Assembly: GCF_010500815.1 (NCBI RefSeq)
Contig: NZ_JAAAMG010000010.1
Location: 62,001 to 126,000 of the forward strand
DNA length: 64,000 nucleotides
Direction: 5' to 3'
Source: Jiella pacifica
GTDB lineage: Bacteria; Pseudomonadota; Alphaproteobacteria; Rhizobiales; Rhizobiaceae
Below the pieces are notes generated by a model. It saw only the letters and a program-made list of their open reading frames with translations. It was not told where the DNA came from and ran no database searches. The position numbers were made by a program, and so were the translations under genes. The stretch's first letter is position 1. Each line of letters begins with the position of its first letter. Of this stretch, positions 60,102-64,000 are shown piece by piece.

Positions 60102-60995
60102 TTACACTCGCTCGATGTCGGGCGTGCCGAGCAGGCCGTAGGGTTTGATCATCAGGATGATGAGCAGGACGTAGAAGGGCGCCACCGAATACATGTTGCC
60201 GATATGGAGGTACTGGCCGTCGACGAACTCGGCGAGGTTTTCCAGAATGCCGATGGTCAGCCCGCCGATGATCGCGCCGACGATCGAATCCAGCCCGCCC
60301 ACGATGACCGCCGGAAACACCTTGATGCCGATGATGGCGAGCGAGTTCGACACCGCGGAGACGAGGCCGATGACGACGCCGGCAATGCCGGAAACGACGG
60401 CCGAGATTGCCCAGGCCATGGCAAAGACCCGCCCCACCGAAATGCCGAGCGACTGCGCGATCTGCTGGTTATAGGCCGTCGCCCGCATAGCGAGGCCCCA
60501 GCGCGAATACTGGAAGAACCAGAAGAACAGGCCCATGACGACGAGCGACAGGACGAAGCTCATCAGATAGGCCGTCTCGACGTTGAGCCCGGCGATCTCC
60601 ACCGTCCCCCGATCGAAGACCCGTGGGAACCGCACGGCGTTGTTGCCGAAGATCCAGTTCATCGTCGCCTGCATGAAGATCGACAGGCCGATGGTCGCCA
60701 TGATCACCGAGATCACCGGCTCGCCGAGGAGCGGGCGCAGAAGCACGACCTGCACGAGGATGCCGAACACCATCATGAACACGAGCGAGAACAGGAAGGC
60801 GAGCCAGAAGGGCAGGCCCATGTTAACGACGAGCGCGAGGCAGACCCAAGCGCCGAGGACGACGAATTCGCCCTGTGCGAAGTTCACCACCTGGGTCGAT
60901 TTGTAGATCAGGACGAAGCACATGGCGACGATGCCGTAGAGCATGCCGACGATGACGCCGTTGACGAGAAGCTGAATGAGAAGAGAGGTGTTCAT
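60102..60995 (-). CDS. LivH-type ABC permease
   Basis: A 297-residue permease: LLIQLLVNGVIVGMLYGIVAMCFVLIYKSTQVVNFAQGEFVVLGAWV at the start, MRATAYNQQIAQSLGISVGRVFAMAWAISAVVSGIAGVVIG, and the end FPAVIVGGLDSIVGAIIGGLTIGILENLAE. ATG 60995 overlaps the stop of the CoA ligase gene by four bases (ATGA), so permease and ligase are translated together; a longer open frame upstream is inside the ligase. Confidence 0.92.
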   Translation of the reverse strand: MNTSLLIQLLVNGVIVGMLYGIVAMCFVLIYKSTQVVNFAQGEFVVLGAWVCLALVVNMGLPFWLAFLFSLVFMMVFGILVQVVLLRPLLGEPVISVIMATIGLSIFMQATMNWIFGNNAVRFPRVFDRGTVEIAGLNVETAYLMSFVLSLVVMGLFFWFFQYSRWGLAMRATAYNQQIAQSLGISVGRVFAMAWAISAVVSGIAGVVIGLVSAVSNSLAIIGIKVFPAVIVGGLDSIVGAIIGGLTIGILENLAEFVDGQYLHIGNMYSVAPFYVLLIILMIKPYGLLGTPDIERV

Positions 60996-62983
60996 GCCGC
61001 CTGGCTCTCCGTCTTTTGCGTGTCTGGCGCGTTGTGGAGGGTCTCGATCGCAAGGGTCGTGACCACCCGCTGCTTCGAGCCGTCCTGGAAGTGGATGACG
61101 GTGTCGATGTCGACATGATCGGCACCGGAATAGATCCGCGCGATGATGTCTTCGTACTTCTCTGCGATGACGCTGCGCCGCACCTTCTTGGTGCGGGTCA
61201 GTTCGCCGTCGTCGGCGTCGAGCTCCTTGTAGAGGAGGACGAATTTGGTGATGCGCTGCTGCGCCGGGAGGGTGGCGTTGACGCGCTCGACCTCCTCGCG
61301 GATGAGCGCATAGACTTCCGGCCGTGAGGCGAGGTCGGAATAGGTGGTGAAGGAGATCCGCCGCTCCTCGGCCCATTTGGCGACGATCGGATAGCGGATG
61401 CAGATCATCGCGCCGAGATAGGGCCGGTTCTTGCCCAGGATCACGGCCTCGGCGACGTAGGTCGAGAATTTCAGCTTGTTCTCGATGAATTGCGGGGAGA
61501 AGCGGACCCCGCGAGAGGTCTCCGCCAGATCCTTGACCCGGTCGATCACCACGAGATGGCCCTTCTCGGTCAGATAGCCGGCATCGCCGGTCTGGAACCA
61601 GCCATCGTCGGAGAAGCTCTCCTTCGAAGCTTCGGCGTTGCGGTAATAGCCGCTCATCATGTTCGGATGGCGCACCAGCACCTCGCCGAGCCCTTCGGGA
61701 TCGGGATCGCGGATCGACAGCGTCACCCCCGGCATCGGAAAGCCGACCGTCTCATAGTCGACATGTCCGGCCTGGTGGATCGTGTGGGCGCCGAGCGCTT
61801 CGGTCTGGCCATAGAGCTGCTTCAAGGGCAGGCCCATGGCCTGGAAGAAGCGGAACGTATCCGGCCCCATGGCGGCGCCGCCGGTGGCGGCCGATTTCAG
61901 CCGCGAAAAGCCGAGCCTGTCCCGCAAATGGCGGAACAGGCCCCATTCTGCGGCGCCGTCGCGGCCACCCTTTTCCATCGCCGCCATGCCGCGGGCGACA
62001 CCCCAATCGTAGATGCGGCGCTTCCAGGGCGTGGCATCCATGATGCGGGCTCTGATGTCGGCCGCAACGCCCTCCCAGGCGCGCGGTGACAGGAGCACGA
62101 AGGTCGGGCCGATCTCGCGCAGATCGGCCATCATCGTGCGCTCCTCCTCGGGAAAATTGACCTTCATCCGGGCGAGGAAGTTCCAGCCGACCGAATACAT
62201 CTGCTCCATCACCCAGGAGAGCGGGAGGACCGCGACATATTCGTCCTCGGGTCCGCGTGGGTCGGCCCTGAGATACGCCGCGGCATGGCCGATGAAGGCG
62301 TCGCCCGTCCACTCGGCGAGCTTGGGGCTCGAGGTCGTGCCCGAGGTGGTGCAGAGGATCGCGACATCGGCGCCGTCGGTCCCCTCGACCATGCGCTTCC
62401 AGAGCCCCGCATCCTTTTGAAGCGCGAGGCGTCCGCGCTCCTCGAGGTCCGCCATCGCGATCAACCGCGGATCGTCGTATTTCCGCATGCCGCGCGGGTC
62501 GGTGTAGACGATCGCCACGACGCTCGGAATCGCATCGCCGAGATTGAGCAGCTTGTCGACCTGCTCCTCGTCCTCGGCGACGACCAGCTTGGGATGGGCG
62601 TGGCCGGCGAGATAGCGGATTTCCTCTTCCAGCGCGTCGCGGTACACGCCGAGGCTCATCGCCCTGCAGGCGTGGGCGGCGACCTCGCCCCAGACCCATT
62701 CCGGGCGGTTGTCGCCGATCAGCGCCACGACGTCCCCCGCGCCGACGCCGAGTTCTGCGAAGGCCGCGGCCATGCGCGAGATATGACCCTCGACCTCTTC
62801 CCAGGTGTAGCTGATCCAGATGCCGAATTCCTTCTCGCGCTGGGCGACGAGACGGGGATGGCGCTCGGCATTGTAGCGCAGCAATTTCGGCAGCGTCTTC
62901 AGCTGCGCCGCTTCCTTCAGTTCGGGCGCGGTATCCGGCCAGCCAATCGCGTCGCCGCTGATTTCGAGCCGACGCTCCGTCAT
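60992..62983 (-). CDS. AMP-forming acyl-CoA synthetase (long-chain FadD/FAA type)
   Basis: A 663-residue adenylate-forming ligase. The ATP/AMP motif is VAILCTTSGTTSSPKLAEWTG, followed by KQLYGQTEALGAHTIHQAG, FQTGDAGYLTEKGHLVVIDRVKDLAETSRGVRFSPQFIENKL and AVILGKNRPYLGAMICI, the layout of long-chain acyl-CoA synthetases. It would trap an imported carboxylic acid as its CoA thioester on the inner face of the membrane. It overlaps both neighbours (LivG-like upstream, LivH-like downstream) by four bases, so transport and activation are genetically welded. Confidence 0.9.
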   Translation of the reverse strand: MTERRLEISGDAIGWPDTAPELKEAAQLKTLPKLLRYNAERHPRLVAQREKEFGIWISYTWEEVEGHISRMAAAFAELGVGAGDVVALIGDNRPEWVWGEVAAHACRAMSLGVYRDALEEEIRYLAGHAHPKLVVAEDEEQVDKLLNLGDAIPSVVAIVYTDPRGMRKYDDPRLIAMADLEERGRLALQKDAGLWKRMVEGTDGADVAILCTTSGTTSSPKLAEWTGDAFIGHAAAYLRADPRGPEDEYVAVLPLSWVMEQMYSVGWNFLARMKVNFPEEERTMMADLREIGPTFVLLSPRAWEGVAADIRARIMDATPWKRRIYDWGVARGMAAMEKGGRDGAAEWGLFRHLRDRLGFSRLKSAATGGAAMGPDTFRFFQAMGLPLKQLYGQTEALGAHTIHQAGHVDYETVGFPMPGVTLSIRDPDPEGLGEVLVRHPNMMSGYYRNAEASKESFSDDGWFQTGDAGYLTEKGHLVVIDRVKDLAETSRGVRFSPQFIENKLKFSTYVAEAVILGKNRPYLGAMICIRYPIVAKWAEERRISFTTYSDLASRPEVYALIREEVERVNATLPAQQRITKFVLLYKELDADDGELTRTKKVRRSVIAEKYEDIIARIYSGADHVDIDTVIHFQDGSKQRVVTTLAIETLHNAPDTQKTESQAA

Positions 62984-63807
62984 GCCACGGCCTCCGCTTC
63001 CTCGGCGGCGAGCGCGTCGAGCAACTCGTCGTCTTCCCCGAGATAGGCTTTCTTCACATGCTCGTCGGCCAGCACCTCTTCGGGGCTTCCGGCGGCGATG
63101 ATGCGGCCGAAATCGAGCACCGCGACCCGGTCCGACAGGTCCATCACCACGCCCATGTCATGCTCGATCATCATGATCGTCATGTCGAATTCCTCACGCA
63201 GCGCGATGATGAAGCGGGCCATGTCCTCCTTTTCTTCGAGGTTCATGCCGGCCATCGGCTCGTCGAGGAGGATCAGTTCGGGCTCGATCGCGATCGCCCG
63301 GGCAAGCTCAACCCGCTTGCGCAGGCCATAGGACAGAATGCCCGCCGGCTCGTTGCGCACATGCTGGATTTCGAGGAAGTCGATGATCGTCTCGACGAAG
63401 CGGCGTTCCTTCAGCTCCTCGCGCCGCGCGCCGCCGATCCAATAGGCCATGCCGGTGACGAAGTTGTTCTTCATCCGGTGGTGGCGGCCGACGAGAATAT
63501 TGTCGAGCACGCTCATATGGCCGAACAAAGCGAGGTTCTGAAACGTCCGTCCAATGCCGAGACTTGCCCGGTCATTGATCGAATGTTTCAAAAGATCGCC
63601 GCCCTGCCAGGAAATGGCGCCGCTCGTCGGGCGATAGCGGCCCGAGATGCAGTTCAGCATCGACGTCTTGCCGGCGCCGTTCGGCCCGATCAGCGAAAAG
63701 AGCTCGCCCTTTCGCACGTCGAACGACACGTTGCTCAACGCCTTGACGCCGCCAAAGCGCACCGACACGTCGTCGACCTTCAGGATCACACTGCCTCGAT
63801 CCGCCAA
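62980..63807 (-). CDS. Branched-chain-amino-acid-type ABC ATPase (LivG-like)
   Basis: A 275-residue ATPase: VRFGGVKALSNVSFDVRKGELFSLIGPNGAGKTSMLNCISGRYRP (Walker A near residue 40), IGRTFQNLALFGHMSVLDNILVGRH, a weak signature ILSYGLRKRVELARAIAIEPELILLDEPMAGMNLEE, and MIEHDMGVVMDLSDRVAVLDFG. The signature lacks the usual S-G-G-Q, having S-Y-G-L, as is common in LivG relatives. Start is TTG 63807, preceded by GGGAGGAG at 7 bases; a GTG six codons on is the alternative. First gene of the seven-gene operon in this window. Confidence 0.9.
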   Translation of the reverse strand: MADRGSVILKVDDVSVRFGGVKALSNVSFDVRKGELFSLIGPNGAGKTSMLNCISGRYRPTSGAISWQGGDLLKHSINDRASLGIGRTFQNLALFGHMSVLDNILVGRHHRMKNNFVTGMAYWIGGARREELKERRFVETIIDFLEIQHVRNEPAGILSYGLRKRVELARAIAIEPELILLDEPMAGMNLEEKEDMARFIIALREEFDMTIMMIEHDMGVVMDLSDRVAVLDFGRIIAAGSPEEVLADEHVKKAYLGEDDELLDALAAEEAEAVA

Positions 63808-63956
63808 AAACGCTCCTCCCTTTGGCGTTGTCCGCCGGCTTAGGGCCTCCCTGCCCTTTGCCGGCGGTCATTCACTCCCCGTCCGTCACCGGATGCCTCG
63901 AACCCTTCTCACTGCGCCTTTTCGCCAGCCGATCGCCGGCCCGCTAACATTCGCCG

Positions 63957-64000
63957 TCACCGGCTCCGCCGTTCCAAGAAGGCCGCGATGCCGGCCCGCG
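63957..64000 (-). CDS. C-terminal tail of a probable enoyl-CoA hydratase
   Basis: On the minus strand the last bases of the window read RAGIAAFLERRSR then TGA. This ending resembles the terminal E-G-I-A-A-F-L-E-K-R of crotonase-fold enoyl-CoA hydratases. The body lies outside the window. A beta-oxidation gene here would suit the adjacent uptake and CoA-ligase operon, 149 bases downstream. Fourteen residues are thin evidence. Confidence 0.45.
   Translation of the reverse strand, partial: RAGIAAFLERRSR

Overview
The window is GC-rich (clearly above 60 percent by eye), densely coded DNA of a bacterial chromosome. It contains no rRNA, CRISPR array, prophage or transposase that I can recognise. 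Several features point to an alphaproteobacterium of the order Hyphomicrobiales (Rhizobiales). These are the C-terminus of a giant coiled-coil protein like the growth pole ring protein GPR/RgsE, a CtrA box, FixK/FNR-type anaeroboxes, a two-palindrome RIME-like repeat, and a small RNA of the anti-Shine-Dalgarno (AbcR/alpha-r14-like) type. Gene style and content would fit a marine or phyllosphere family such as Aurantimonadaceae, but that is a guess.

Layout. 1-3.7 kb: end of the GPR-like gene. 4-11.3 kb: a lone peptide-type binding protein, a secreted RNase T2, a serine hydrolase, an MgtC-like membrane protein, a ClpP-fold periplasmic protein and a membrane coiled-coil protein under a CtrA box. 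11.6-11.8 kb: a strong small-RNA candidate. 12-19 kb: aspartate aminotransferase, a histone-deacetylase-fold enzyme, small secreted and stress proteins, a lipoprotein, a two-domain kinase, and a cytochrome c behind an anaerobox. 19-29 kb: a coupled pair of ABC exporter half-transporters, then a complete five-gene dipeptide/oligopeptide importer operon. 29-35 kb: tRNA-Gly, KDPG aldolase, a cell-wall hydrolase, the ribosome-assembly GTPase Der with a TPR membrane protein, NnrU and MAPEG proteins. 35-43.5 kb: a molybdopterin oxidoreductase, a FecR/CHASE2-cyclase pair, the initiating sugar-phosphate transferase of an exopolysaccharide, and DusA.

43.9-50.7 kb looks like an accessory stretch. It begins at a tRNA-Ile2 gene followed by a 14-bp tandem duplication. 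It carries a second copy of the cytochrome c, a host-attachment-type protein, a phasin-like protein, a three-BON-domain protein and an AI-2E-type permease, with two more anaeroboxes. It ends in three damaged genes: a HAD/P-loop hybrid remnant broken at a ten-C tract, a dgkA remnant that collides with it, and a frameshifted SDR.

50.7-54 kb is a translationally coupled NitT/TauT-type ABC importer ending in a DsrE gene. At 54.0-55.0 kb lies an in-frame chimera of a LacI-family DNA-binding head with the C-terminal part of a GH63-type glycosidase, apparently the scar of a large deletion. 55.5-64 kb is a coupled operon in which a branched-chain-amino-acid-type ABC importer is interleaved with two AMP-forming CoA ligases. 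The tail of what looks like an enoyl-CoA hydratase gene lies upstream at the window edge. This cluster probably imports and CoA-activates a carboxylic acid.

The main stories are regulatory (small RNA, CtrA box, three anaeroboxes) and evolutionary (the chimera and the run of decaying genes). No wholly new multi-gene system is evident. All family assignments come from reading motifs and recalled family features, not from database searches.
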